Source: Legionella sp. W10-070 (GTDB taxonomy: Bacteria; Pseudomonadota; Gammaproteobacteria; Legionellales; Legionellaceae). Taken from it: a stretch of DNA of 64,000 nt. The position numbers and the translations under genes were made by a program. The notes below the pieces were generated by a model. That model saw only the letters and a program-made list of their open reading frames with translations, was not told where the DNA came from and ran no database searches. Each line of letters starts with the position of its first letter. The first letter of the stretch is position 1. The DNA lies in NCBI RefSeq assembly GCF_900640175.1, contig NZ_CAAAJC010000013.1, forward strand, positions 20,033 to 84,032, written 5' to 3'. Shown one piece after another: positions 1-7,613 of the stretch.

Positions 1-1
1 T

Positions 2-352
2 GAAGAAGAAATTGCTTTAAACAGTCGTTTAATCGCTGACTTGGGTGCTGAGTCAATTGATTTTCTTGATTTGGTTTTCCAGCTTGAGAAAGAATTCAGC
101 ATTAAAATTCCTCGCGGCCAATTAGAAAAAAATGCCCGCGGCGACCTGGCGGAAGATGAGTTTGAAAAAGGCGGGGTAATCACGGCCAAGGGGATGCAGG
201 CGCTTAAAAATTATTTAAGCGAAGTGCCGGCAGAAAATTTCAAGGCTAATATGAAAGTCAATGAAATCCCTATGCTGTTCACCGTCGAAACGTTCTGTAA
301 GCTGATCATTGCGGCAGTTAACGAACAGAAAGCTTGTGAAACGCTGGCCTGA
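2..352 (+). CDS. acpXL: AcpXL-like acyl carrier protein (5' end missing)
   Basis: The gene is cut by the left edge; the frame is open from base 2, and the TTG at 41 is an internal Leu codon rather than a start. The product carries a growing acyl chain on phosphopantetheine attached to the Ser of the D-L-G-A-E-S-I-D motif (codon 53-55). The stretch after this motif (FLDLVFQLEKEFSIKIP) closely resembles rhizobial AcpXL, the carrier dedicated to very-long-chain lipid A acyl groups, more than housekeeping AcpP. The C-terminal part is longer than in a typical carrier. Its TGA stop overlaps the next ATG by one base, so translation is probably coupled. The AcpXL identity is inferred from this motif and the four following genes. 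Confidence 0.85.
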   Translation, partial: EEEIALNSRLIADLGAESIDFLDLVFQLEKEFSIKIPRGQLEKNARGDLAEDEFEKGGVITAKGMQALKNYLSEVPAENFKANMKVNEIPMLFTVETFCKLIIAAVNEQKACETLA

Positions 353-1248
353 TGCGGTTTTTATTTGTTGATAGAATTTTGCAGTCTTCTCCCGGGGAGT
401 ATATCCGGGGGATAAAGCATATTACTCTGGATGATTATTACCTTTGTCCTGATGAGGAAGGTAAGTTGTGTTTTATCCCTTCCCTGATAGGTGAAACGCT
501 GGGGCAGCTGGCAGCCTGGAATGTAATGGCATTTAACCAGTTCCGTTCGCGCCCTGTGGCCGGGGTGGTTGCCAGTGCCAGGCTCCATCGCCCTGCTTAT
601 GCAGGGGAGACATTGGAGCTTGAATCATTCATTGACCAGCTTGATGAGGCTGCTGTGCAATACCATAGTGTGGCTCGAGTCGGTGCAGAAGTTATATTTA
701 CTGTCGAGGGTGCATTGGGTCCATTATTGCCTATGGCTGATTTCATTGATCAGCAAACGGTGGAAAGGCAGTATGCTGAAGTCAATCGGCCTGGAGAGTG
801 GCCTTGCCAATATGGGGTTAATTCAGCGGTTAGCTTAATTTCACAGCCGGAGCCGCTTACTGGCAGATGCCCGCTTCTTTCCTTTGATCGAATCCTGACC
901 AGTGAACCGGGAATTGGCTTGACTGCCGAGAAACGGATTTCACGCGCAGCCCCTTATTTTCCCGACCATTTCCCTAGAAAGCCCGTTTTGCCGATGACGG
1001 TGCTGCTTGAGTGCAAGCTTAATTTAGCCCGTGAATTTATAGCACGCGCCTCTTTTGATACCGAGTATCAACTGAGTGAGTTACGCAAGATTAAAATGAA
1101 TGAATTTATCTATCCTGGTGATACAGTAATATCCAAGGTCAAACTAAAAGAGCAAAATACACAGCAGCTGGTATTAAGTTATCGCAGTGAAGTGGATGGT
1201 AAGCGGGTCTGTGTATTAGACGTGGTAATGACTGCGAAAGGTGGTTAA
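352..1248 (+). CDS. Double-hotdog 3-hydroxyacyl-ACP dehydratase (FabZXL-like)
   Basis: The protein has 298 residues and two FabZ/FabA-like hotdog units, about 1-135 and 172-298. The second unit keeps the catalytic pair of FabZ: His206 in DHFPRKPVLP and Glu220 in VLLE. The first unit keeps an acidic residue in IGETLGQLAAW but has no HFP histidine, so it is probably structural or substrate-binding. Rhizobial FabZXL is a single unit of about half this length, so the fusion is a difference. The expected role is dehydration of 3-hydroxyacyl-ACP during elongation of the lipid A long chain. The gene starts on the stop of the carrier gene and is followed one base later by the first ketosynthase. Confidence 0.8.
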   Translation: MRFLFVDRILQSSPGEYIRGIKHITLDDYYLCPDEEGKLCFIPSLIGETLGQLAAWNVMAFNQFRSRPVAGVVASARLHRPAYAGETLELESFIDQLDEAAVQYHSVARVGAEVIFTVEGALGPLLPMADFIDQQTVERQYAEVNRPGEWPCQYGVNSAVSLISQPEPLTGRCPLLSFDRILTSEPGIGLTAEKRISRAAPYFPDHFPRKPVLPMTVLLECKLNLAREFIARASFDTEYQLSELRKIKMNEFIYPGDTVISKVKLKEQNTQQLVLSYRSEVDGKRVCVLDVVMTAKGG

Positions 1249-1249
1249 T

Positions 1250-2548
1250 ATGAAAAATAGACGGGTGGCGATTACGGGGTTGGGCGTGGTATCGCCATTG
1301 GGTAATGATGCCCAATCAACCTGGCATAACCTGATAGCCGGACAATCGGGAATCGCTGAAATAAGCCATTTTGATGCCAGCGGTTTCCCTACCCATATCG
1401 CTGCCGAAGTACACAATTTTACCCTGAATCCTGCGGTTAAAGGGAAGCATAACCGCTTCCTGATGCCATTTACAGCGTATGCCCTGGATGCGGCCTATCA
1501 GGCCTTTGAGGATGCGGGGATTAAGCCTGGCAAGCAGACAGCAAACCGTTGGGGCGTTGTGACTGGCAGTGGCATGATGACCGCTGAATTTGATTATCTC
1601 CAGCGCTTTCAACAAACCTGTGCCACAGATGGTTGCATTGATTGGGAAAAGTTACAGCAAAACGCACAGGATTTTTATCGTTTGGTTGATTTTGGCAAGA
1701 CGACTTCCAATTCTGGCTTGTCATTGCTGATTCAGCAATTTGGCATTGAAGGCTATGCTTCTTCTGTCCATACGGCCTGCGCCTCCGGAGGGCAGGCTTT
1801 GGGTTTGGCAATGCAGGTTATTCGCCGCGGCGAGGCGGACTTTATGCTGGCGGGCGGTTTTGATTCAATGATTAGCCCTCTGGGATTATCCAGTTTTTGC
1901 TTGCTGGGTGCCTTATCAACCTATAATGAAACACCAGCAACGGCAAGCAGACCCTTCGATGGTACCCGCAATGGTTTTGTATTGGGGGAAGGGGCGGCAT
2001 TTTTAATTCTTGAGGAGTGGGACAAGGCAAAGGCGCGGGGGGCAAAAATTTATGCCGAGCTTGCCGGTGAAGGTAACTCCTTAAGTTCCTACCGTATTAC
2101 CGATTCGCATCCTAATGGAGATGGTGCGATTCAGGCCATTGAACGCGCATTAAAGGATGCTGGCGTAAGTGCTGCCGAAGTAGATTACGTTAATGCCCAT
2201 GGCACATCGACTAAAATGAATGACTTGAGTGAGACCAATGCGATTAAGGCGGTATTTAAAGAGCAAGTCGGGCAATTGCCTGTAAGCTCTACTAAAAGCC
2301 AGACTGGCCACTTGATTGCTGCTGCTGGCGCCCTGGAAGCAGTGTTATCCGTTCTTGCAATTCAACAGGCACAAATCCCCAAAACCGCTAATTTGACAAC
2401 ACCAGATCCCGATTGTGATTTGGATTATGTGGTGGATGGTCCACGAGAGAAAGCATTAGGCGTGGTGCTGTCAAATTCGTTTGGTTTTGGCGGATCGAAT
2501 AGTTGTTTGCTGTTCAAACATCCTGAGTTTGAAGGAGTTGTCAAATGA
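1250..2548 (+). CDS. fabF2XL: Beta-ketoacyl-ACP synthase, FabF type, catalytically complete
   Basis: This 432-residue condensing enzyme adds two-carbon units to acyl-ACP. The full Cys-His-His triad is present: Cys177 in HTACASGG, His317 in NAHGTS and His354 in QTGHLIAAAG. I chose the ATG at 1250 because MKNRRVAITGLG is the usual N-terminus; the in-frame GTG at 1241 lies inside the upstream gene. The last four bases overlap the start of a second ketosynthase-like gene (ATGA). The pair of adjacent KS genes after an acyl carrier gene and before an acyltransferase gene matches the rhizobial fabF2XL/fabF1XL arrangement. Assignment to F2XL rather than F1XL rests on gene order only. Confidence 0.85.
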   Translation: MKNRRVAITGLGVVSPLGNDAQSTWHNLIAGQSGIAEISHFDASGFPTHIAAEVHNFTLNPAVKGKHNRFLMPFTAYALDAAYQAFEDAGIKPGKQTANRWGVVTGSGMMTAEFDYLQRFQQTCATDGCIDWEKLQQNAQDFYRLVDFGKTTSNSGLSLLIQQFGIEGYASSVHTACASGGQALGLAMQVIRRGEADFMLAGGFDSMISPLGLSSFCLLGALSTYNETPATASRPFDGTRNGFVLGEGAAFLILEEWDKAKARGAKIYAELAGEGNSLSSYRITDSHPNGDGAIQAIERALKDAGVSAAEVDYVNAHGTSTKMNDLSETNAIKAVFKEQVGQLPVSSTKSQTGHLIAAAGALEAVLSVLAIQQAQIPKTANLTTPDPDCDLDYVVDGPREKALGVVLSNSFGFGGSNSCLLFKHPEFEGVVK

Positions 2549-3810
2549 GCAACCGTGTTTTTATCACAGGTCTAAGCGCCCTGAGTGCCTGTGGCAATAG
2601 TGCTGACAGTACCTGGGAAGCTGTCATGTCGGGACGTAGCGGCATTGAAGCCATCAAACAATGGGATTTATCCTCCTGGAGCCATCGGTTGGGGGGGGAG
2701 CTTAAGAATTTTCAGCCGGCTAAAATGCTGCCTGATCGAAAATTAATGAAAGTGATTTCCCGGCAGGATGCAATGGGGATTAATGCGGCCATGCAGGCTG
2801 TCAATCACAGCCAACTCCTCAACTACAGGGACACACTCGATTCAGCGGATCCCTTTAATGACGAAACGGCTGTTTATGTAGGTTCGCCGGGTAATAAATA
2901 TTTTCAACAGGATGATTTCCTGCCGTTGCTCGCCAAGACCGCCGATATGCAGCAGTTTGCCAGCCAGTTGTTTACTGAGGTCCACCCGATGTGGCTGCTT
3001 CGCATCCTGCCTAATAATGTTTTGGCTTATACCGGAATTACTTACGGGTTTAAAGGGCCAAATCACAATATTACCAATCATGCTGTCAGTGGAACACAAG
3101 CCATAATAGAAGCGTATCAGGCAATCAAACAGGGGCAGGTGCAGCGTGCTGTTGTCGTGGCTTATGATGTGATTGAGCCCCAGGCTCTTTTTTACTATGA
3201 GAAATTAGGTGTTTTAAGTTCACAGCACCTTAAGCCATTCGATAAGGCCCATGACGGTACTCTCCTCGCCGAGGGAGCGGCTGCTTTGATTTTAGAATCT
3301 GAAGCCAGTGCCAAGGAACGTTCGGCAACCTGCTATGGTGAAATTGCTGGCGGCCTTTGCGCTACGGAAGCAGCCGGATTGTTTTCAATAGAAGCTGAAG
3401 GAGAACACTTGGCTGCATTGATTCAGCGCACATTAGAGGCTCAGCAAATTAATCCTTCGGAGATTGATTTGCTGGTGGCTCATGGCAATGGGAACAGTAA
3501 ATCCGATGATAGTGAAGCACAGGCAATCAGTCAGGTTTTCGGTTCAAAAAGCGTTCCTGTGACAGCTTTTAAATGGGCCATGGGGCATACACTTTGCGCC
3601 TCGGGCATTTTAGATGCGGTGTTGACTGCTTATGCGTTGAAAGAGAAGTGCGCTCCTGCCATCACTAATTTTGATAGTGCAGCGCCAGCCTGTGAGCCAT
3701 TAAATCTCAGTGCCCAGCACCGTCATTTAGAACAGGCAACTACGGCACTAATGATTAACCGCGGATTTGCCAGCATGAATGCCTGTTTGGTGATTAAAGC
3801 CAGTGAATAA
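2545..3810 (+). CDS. fabF1XL: Ketosynthase-like protein with active-site Cys replaced by Ala
   Basis: This 421-residue protein has the thiolase fold of FabF: both active-site histidines are kept (His313 in VAHGNGNSK, His348 in AMGHTLCASG). The nucleophile is lost: the segment equivalent to T-A-C-A-S-G reads N-H-A-V-S-G, putting Ala180 where Cys should be. Without Cys it cannot form the acyl-enzyme intermediate. By analogy with chain-length factors of type II polyketide synthases, it may pair with the intact ketosynthase encoded just upstream (four-base overlap) and set chain length. That role is inference. The fabF1XL label follows the position in the rhizobial-type cluster. Confidence 0.78.
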   Translation: MSNRVFITGLSALSACGNSADSTWEAVMSGRSGIEAIKQWDLSSWSHRLGGELKNFQPAKMLPDRKLMKVISRQDAMGINAAMQAVNHSQLLNYRDTLDSADPFNDETAVYVGSPGNKYFQQDDFLPLLAKTADMQQFASQLFTEVHPMWLLRILPNNVLAYTGITYGFKGPNHNITNHAVSGTQAIIEAYQAIKQGQVQRAVVVAYDVIEPQALFYYEKLGVLSSQHLKPFDKAHDGTLLAEGAAALILESEASAKERSATCYGEIAGGLCATEAAGLFSIEAEGEHLAALIQRTLEAQQINPSEIDLLVAHGNGNSKSDDSEAQAISQVFGSKSVPVTAFKWAMGHTLCASGILDAVLTAYALKEKCAPAITNFDSAAPACEPLNLSAQHRHLEQATTALMINRGFASMNACLVIKASE

Positions 3811-4660
3811 GCTACATACCCAGATAGACAATTTGCGCATTTCTCTTGCTGGACGGTTCCTTTATCGTTTTGTTCCTTACCGCCGTCGCGTCATTAAAGC
3901 CAATATCAGCCAGGTTTTCGGCGAGCAATTAAATTCAGGGCAACAGAAACGCCTTGCCCAGGCTTTTTATTCTCATTTGGCCACCTCGATTAAAGAAATT
4001 ATCCAATTGCGCTTTATGGCTGAGGGAAAGCTTCGCCAGCGAGTGGAAATCCGCGGGCATGAGCGCCTATTGGAAATTGCCGCCCAACAGCGAGGGGTAT
4101 TGGTTTTAACTGGCCATTTTGGTAATTGGGAATTTGCTCCAATTGGCGGTATTCTAAACTTTAAAGAATTTCAGGGACAGTTTCATTTTATTCGCCGCAC
4201 CTTAGGGAATAAAATCATTGAGCGTCTTTTATTTCGCCGTTATTATCAGGCCGGACTCAATGTTATCCCTAAGAAGAACTCCCTGGAGCAAGTATGTAAT
4301 GCTCTCGATCAGAATCATGCGGTGGTTTTTGTATTAGACCAGCATGCTTCGTTGGTGAATCGCGATGGCGTTGCGGTTGAGTTTTTTGGTAAGAAAGCGG
4401 GAACATACCGCAGCCTTGCCAGTTTTTCGCGCCATACCGGCGTTCCGGTGGTGCCTGCGGCCGGATATCGTTTGCCTGACGGGCGGCATGTCCTTGAATT
4501 TCATGAGCCAATCTACTGGCAAGATTACGGTAATACCCAAGAGTCTATTTATCGCAATACCCTGGCATACAACCAGGCTCTGGAAAAAATCATCCTGGCT
4601 CATCCGGAGCAATGGCATTGGCTGCACAAGCGGTGGAAATTGAATGTTCACAGAGCCTAG
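3803..4660 (+). CDS. lpxXL: LpxL/LpxXL-family lipid A acyltransferase
   Basis: This 285-residue inner-membrane protein belongs to the LpxL/HtrB lysophospholipid acyltransferase family. The catalytic HX4E motif is His105-Glu110 in GHFGNWE. The start is GTG at 3803, eight bases inside the preceding gene. Placement at the end of the acpXL-like cluster suggests that it transfers the finished very-long-chain acyl group from the carrier to a hydroxyl on lipid A, as LpxXL does in rhizobia. A secondary acyltransferase for ordinary chains remains possible. The TAG stop lies exactly in the CTAG that forms the left boundary of an inverted-repeat element. Confidence 0.85.
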   Translation: MNKLHTQIDNLRISLAGRFLYRFVPYRRRVIKANISQVFGEQLNSGQQKRLAQAFYSHLATSIKEIIQLRFMAEGKLRQRVEIRGHERLLEIAAQQRGVLVLTGHFGNWEFAPIGGILNFKEFQGQFHFIRRTLGNKIIERLLFRRYYQAGLNVIPKKNSLEQVCNALDQNHAVVFVLDQHASLVNRDGVAVEFFGKKAGTYRSLASFSRHTGVPVVPAAGYRLPDGRHVLEFHEPIYWQDYGNTQESIYRNTLAYNQALEKIILAHPEQWHWLHKRWKLNVHRA

Positions 4661-4830
4661 TACAACGTTTCATTGAATCTGTCTTACACTGTCATTCCTG
4701 CGCAGGCGGGAGTCCATTTTTAAGGCGCTCCGTGCTATATCCTGCATGGATCCCCGCCTTCGCGGGGATGACAAGAAACAGAACAATTTGCACAAGACAA
4801 CCTGTCAAAACTAAATGAAAACGGTACTAG
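4657..4830. repeat. CTAG-bounded inverted-repeat element, family A, copy 1
   Basis: This element of 174 bp begins and ends with CTAG. Its interior holds an inverted pair of GTCATTCC-type arms (CCTGCGCAGGCGGG and CCCCGCCTTCGCGGGGATGAC). The right end, ACAACCTGTCAAAACTAAAT followed by GAAAACGGTACTAG, matches the element at 40146-40321; the left end has diverged. The left CTAG contains the stop of lpxXL, and the right CTAG, read on the other strand, contains the stop of the convergent solute-binding protein gene. It may also serve as a bidirectional terminator. Confidence 0.85.
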
Positions 4831-5576
4831 TTTTTACCCTGCTGTTGGCGGGTGAAAAATGCAAAATGGTAATTATACAGGCCAACATAAGTGCCATCCG
4901 ATTGAAATTGAAGCAAGACATGATTAACTTGATCCATTAGTGCCTTATTTCCCGGCAAGCTTACAATACCCAGTCCGTCCCCCACCTCAAAATGCTCTTT
5001 CAGCAGCTTCACCTGCTCAGGATATTCATGTTCTACGTATAAGGCAGAGAAGTAGTTAATGAAAGCGGCATCTATTTTGCCATCATGGAGGTCAGCCACT
5101 AAATCTGCCTGTATGGGGTAAGGAACGACGGTGAACTGCCCGATAAAATTCTGCGAAAGATAATCAATATATCCTCTGCCAATTAAGGCACCGACTCGTT
5201 TTCCTTGCAGGTCAATGACTTTAGCGGCAGGATTTTTTTTCGGCAAAATAAACGAGCCCTGACAAACAAGATAAGGCAGGCTAAAGAGAAAGGCTTGCTG
5301 TTTATCCGGAATGACGATGCCGCCAATGGCAAAATCAATTTTCTTTTCCTCAAGAGCAGAGAACAGGCTGGTATATTTCATGGGGAGGTATTCACACTGC
5401 CATTGTAAACGGATGCAAATCGCATTCATTAAATCAATGTCAAATCCCTCTGCCATATAGGTTTTATCAGCCGATACAAATGGTGGGGCGAATAAAGGGA
5501 CACCAATTCTGATTTTTGTATTGGCAAAAGTGTAAAAACAGCAAAAGGTTAATAGGATAAGGCATATTTTTTTCAT
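4827..5576 (-). CDS. Periplasmic amino-acid-type solute-binding protein (SBP family 3)
   Basis: The product is a 249-residue secreted protein with an N-terminal signal peptide (MKKICLILLTFCCFYTFA). The mature part has the family 3 pattern: GFDIDLMNAIC, then LEEKKIDFAIGGIVI and LQGKRVGALIGRGY. Such proteins capture polar amino acids for ABC importers or act as sensors. No permease or ATPase gene lies nearby, so it must work with a transporter encoded elsewhere or act alone. The TAG stop is inside the CTAG end of the flanking repeat. The ligand cannot be predicted; an arginine- or histidine-binding type is likely from family size only. Confidence 0.8.
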   Translation of the reverse strand: MKKICLILLTFCCFYTFANTKIRIGVPLFAPPFVSADKTYMAEGFDIDLMNAICIRLQWQCEYLPMKYTSLFSALEEKKIDFAIGGIVIPDKQQAFLFSLPYLVCQGSFILPKKNPAAKVIDLQGKRVGALIGRGYIDYLSQNFIGQFTVVPYPIQADLVADLHDGKIDAAFINYFSALYVEHEYPEQVKLLKEHFEVGDGLGIVSLPGNKALMDQVNHVLLQFQSDGTYVGLYNYHFAFFTRQQQGKN

Positions 5577-5975
5577 TTTTTAGCTTATCTTGCTGATTTT
5601 ATCTAATTATAGAACGTTTTTTGCGGATAAATGCAAGCAGGATGAGTGGTTGAAATTTGGTCGTAGATTGAGGATTATGGCTCAACATAAGTAACAATTT
5701 TTTACAATTAGGTAATATTTAATGATTTTAATCCTCACCTGGAGTCATTATAATGAAAAATTATTCATGGGTAAAAGCAGGGCAAGCCCATACCGTTTGA
5801 GTGGAGTAGAAACTGAGACGGGAATAGTTTGACTGTACTTTTGTCATTCCCCGGCAGGCGGGAATCTATTTTTTACAAAATGAGGGAAACCAACTTGAGA
5901 AATGGATTCCCGCCGGCGCGGGAATGACTATTACTTAAATGTTCAGAGGATAATTTTGCCTGGGGTAGAAAGAAT
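5577..5975. other. Intergenic stretch with one REP-like palindrome
   Basis: No convincing gene lies here. The stretch is AT-rich near the solute-binding gene, which reads away leftward, and should hold promoters for both flanking genes. A 15-codon ATG frame at 5753 was not accepted. The only structured part is the palindrome at 5843-5928. Confidence 0.6.
5843..5928. repeat. REP-like palindrome (GTCATTCC...GGAATGAC)
   Basis: Arms GTCATTCCCCGGCAGGCGGG and CCCGCCGGCGCGGGAATGAC flank an AT-rich centre of about 45 bp. The same arm sequence recurs inside the elements at 4657-4830, 29430-29515 and 40146-40321. It is a dispersed bacterial extragenic palindrome. Confidence 0.8.
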
Positions 5976-6938
5976 ATGTCATTTACTAAAGCTTCATTTG
6001 ATGGGATAGGCTCAGGCGCTGGGGTTGCCTGGCCTTTTTTTGGCATTTTTTCTTCAACCTTGGGTCTTGCTGCCGGCAGTACTATTGCTTTAATCAGCGG
6101 AGGGATTGCAGGACTATTATTTTGTGCTGTCAGTGGGGCCATTGTTTACCTTTCTTATCAAAACGCATTAAAGGAAGAAAAGGCATTAAAACAAAAATTA
6201 GAACGCAAACAGGATACGGTAATCGCATTCCTTCACAGTTATCTGGAAATCCTCTATAGCGATTGTTTGTTGGAACGAGGAAAATCGACCGATACGTTTA
6301 CTCCCGATGAGATAGTTCAAAAAATGATGGCTAAAGTTGCAAAAGATCGGGTAGATAATCTGCTGGTTAAAGAGATCCTCAGTCAAGAAATTATCAAGCA
6401 ATTTATACAGACTAAAACTAGTTCAGAGGAAGAAAACCAATGGTTTTCAGAAGTTAACAAGCTTGTAGCCAGGTTAACTTCTGAAAAAGCAAAGCAGGTG
6501 CCTAAAGGCGAGCAGATAAAGGCTGCATTTCTGGGGGCTGTGGGTACATTTGGCGCCATTGCCGGTTGCACGGCAGGTTTCTTTGGTTTGTTGTCAGGGG
6601 TTGGCTTGTTAGCGGGATTCAGTGCTGTGCCTGTGGTAGGCTGGCTGACATTGGCTGTAGCGTTTAGTTTTGCCGTCTTTGTAGCAATCAATACTGCTCA
6701 GCAAGTGGCGGATAAGCACAAGCTGAAGCAAATGTCTCAAAATGCCAAGCAGATGTCGAAAGAGGTAAAGGTATTGTACGATACCAAGGATAATCAACGA
6801 TTGGTTAACGAGGTTGTTACTGAAAGATTGGCGGAAATTAATTCCACCACTAAACCGACTATAGCGCTTTCTTCTGACAAATCAGAATCCCCATGGAATT
6901 ATTGCGGTGTTGATTTTGGTCAAAAACCAGGTAATTAG
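5976..6938 (+). CDS. Unknown membrane protein with two glycine-rich hydrophobic regions
   Basis: The 320-residue protein is not recognised. It has a Gly/Ala/Ser-rich hydrophobic region at about 10-62, a charged helical segment with coiled-coil character at about 63-165 (KEEKALKQKLERKQD), a second hydrophobic hairpin-like region at about 185-245 rich in Gly (GLLSGVGLLAGFSAVPVVGW), and a polar tail. There is no signal peptide. The architecture of paired hydrophobic hairpins around a helical domain is common among Legionella proteins delivered to host membranes, but a resident inner-membrane protein is equally possible. It stands alone with the same orientation as panD, about 90 bp upstream of it. 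Confidence 0.7.
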   Translation: MSFTKASFDGIGSGAGVAWPFFGIFSSTLGLAAGSTIALISGGIAGLLFCAVSGAIVYLSYQNALKEEKALKQKLERKQDTVIAFLHSYLEILYSDCLLERGKSTDTFTPDEIVQKMMAKVAKDRVDNLLVKEILSQEIIKQFIQTKTSSEEENQWFSEVNKLVARLTSEKAKQVPKGEQIKAAFLGAVGTFGAIAGCTAGFFGLLSGVGLLAGFSAVPVVGWLTLAVAFSFAVFVAINTAQQVADKHKLKQMSQNAKQMSKEVKVLYDTKDNQRLVNEVVTERLAEINSTTKPTIALSSDKSESPWNYCGVDFGQKPGN

Positions 6939-7030
6939 TGAAAAATAATAGTGCACCTGTTATATAGACTTGTCTTTCTGGTTATAATTGCATTTAATTG
7001 TTTTTTAACCGGCAATAGCCAAGGGTTGTC

Positions 7031-7420
7031 ATGTTTTATAGAAAAATGCTGAAGTCAAAAATTCACCGTGCCCAGGTTACCCATGCCGATTTAAGTTATG
7101 AGGGAAGTATTACCCTTTCACCAGAACTGCTTACCGCAGCCGATATTCTTGCCAATGAAGCAGTGAATGTATGGAATGTCACCGCAGGAACACGCTTTGA
7201 GACTTATGCGATAGCCGGCCGGAAGGGCTCATCAGATGTTTGTGTCAATGGCGCCGCTGCACATCTGGTTACCCCTGGAGATATTGTTATTATTGCCTCC
7301 TTTATTCAGTTGGCAGGCGACGTTTGCCATCATCATCAGCCTAAAGTAGTCTTTGTCGATGAGCATAATCAGATAAAAGAGATGAGGCCTGAAAAATTGG
7401 CGGTCAGTTTGTCAGGTTAA
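7031..7420 (+). CDS. panD: Aspartate 1-decarboxylase precursor
   Basis: PanD converts L-aspartate to beta-alanine for pantothenate and coenzyme A synthesis. The 129-residue proenzyme contains the self-cleavage site Gly25-Ser26 in YEGSITL; the new N-terminal Ser becomes the pyruvoyl cofactor. Family motifs KSKIHRA, VWNVTAGTRFETYA and NGAAAHLVTPGD are all present. The start at 7031 is preceded by AAGGG at good spacing and gives MFYRKMLKSKIHRA, a longer N-terminus also seen in other bacteria; the ATG at 7046 is the alternative. No other pantothenate gene is nearby. Confidence 0.96.
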   Translation: MFYRKMLKSKIHRAQVTHADLSYEGSITLSPELLTAADILANEAVNVWNVTAGTRFETYAIAGRKGSSDVCVNGAAAHLVTPGDIVIIASFIQLAGDVCHHHQPKVVFVDEHNQIKEMRPEKLAVSLSG

Positions 7421-7436
7421 GTCCCTGGTTCACGCC

Positions 7437-7540
7437 GGGGTGGATGGAGCGCCAGCGAAATCCGGGATCGGAGCTTGATAATGCCCCTGGATTTCGCTGG
7501 CGCTCCATCCAGGCTACCATTTTCAAGGAAAAACCGCACT
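7437..7540. repeat. Palindromic element, family B (GGAGCGCCAGCGAAAT type)
   Basis: The arms GGATGGAGCGCCAGCGAAAT and ATTTCGCTGGCGCTCCATCC form a near-perfect inverted repeat around a 30-bp centre. The outer sequence AAGGAAAAACCGCACT matches the outer ends of related copies at 25079, 44105, 23073, 23202 and 33841. The left outer end seems lost here. Confidence 0.8.
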
Positions 7541-7557
7541 CTCACGTCCGTTTATTT

Positions 7558-7597
7558 TTGCAATTAATCCCGCTTGAATTTGCGGGATTAATTGCAA
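7558..7597. terminator. Perfect 16-bp hairpin between convergent genes
   Basis: TTGCAATTAATCCCGC at 7558-7573 pairs perfectly with 7582-7597 across an 8-base loop. It lies between the ends of panD and the convergent gene at 7614. There is no U-run after the stem on either strand, so termination is only a guess from position; a protein-binding palindrome or an RNA 3'-end stabiliser is also possible. Confidence 0.45.
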
Positions 7598-7613
7598 GTT
7601 TGAAGTAATTAGC

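Noticed and set aside
4612..4818. 68-codon plus-strand frame
   Set aside because: Starts inside lpxXL in another frame and reads through the palindromic element.
5753..5800. Short ATG frame of 15 codons (MKNYSWVKAGQAHTV)
   Set aside because: Too short, no clear ribosome-binding site, and no conserved feature to support translation.
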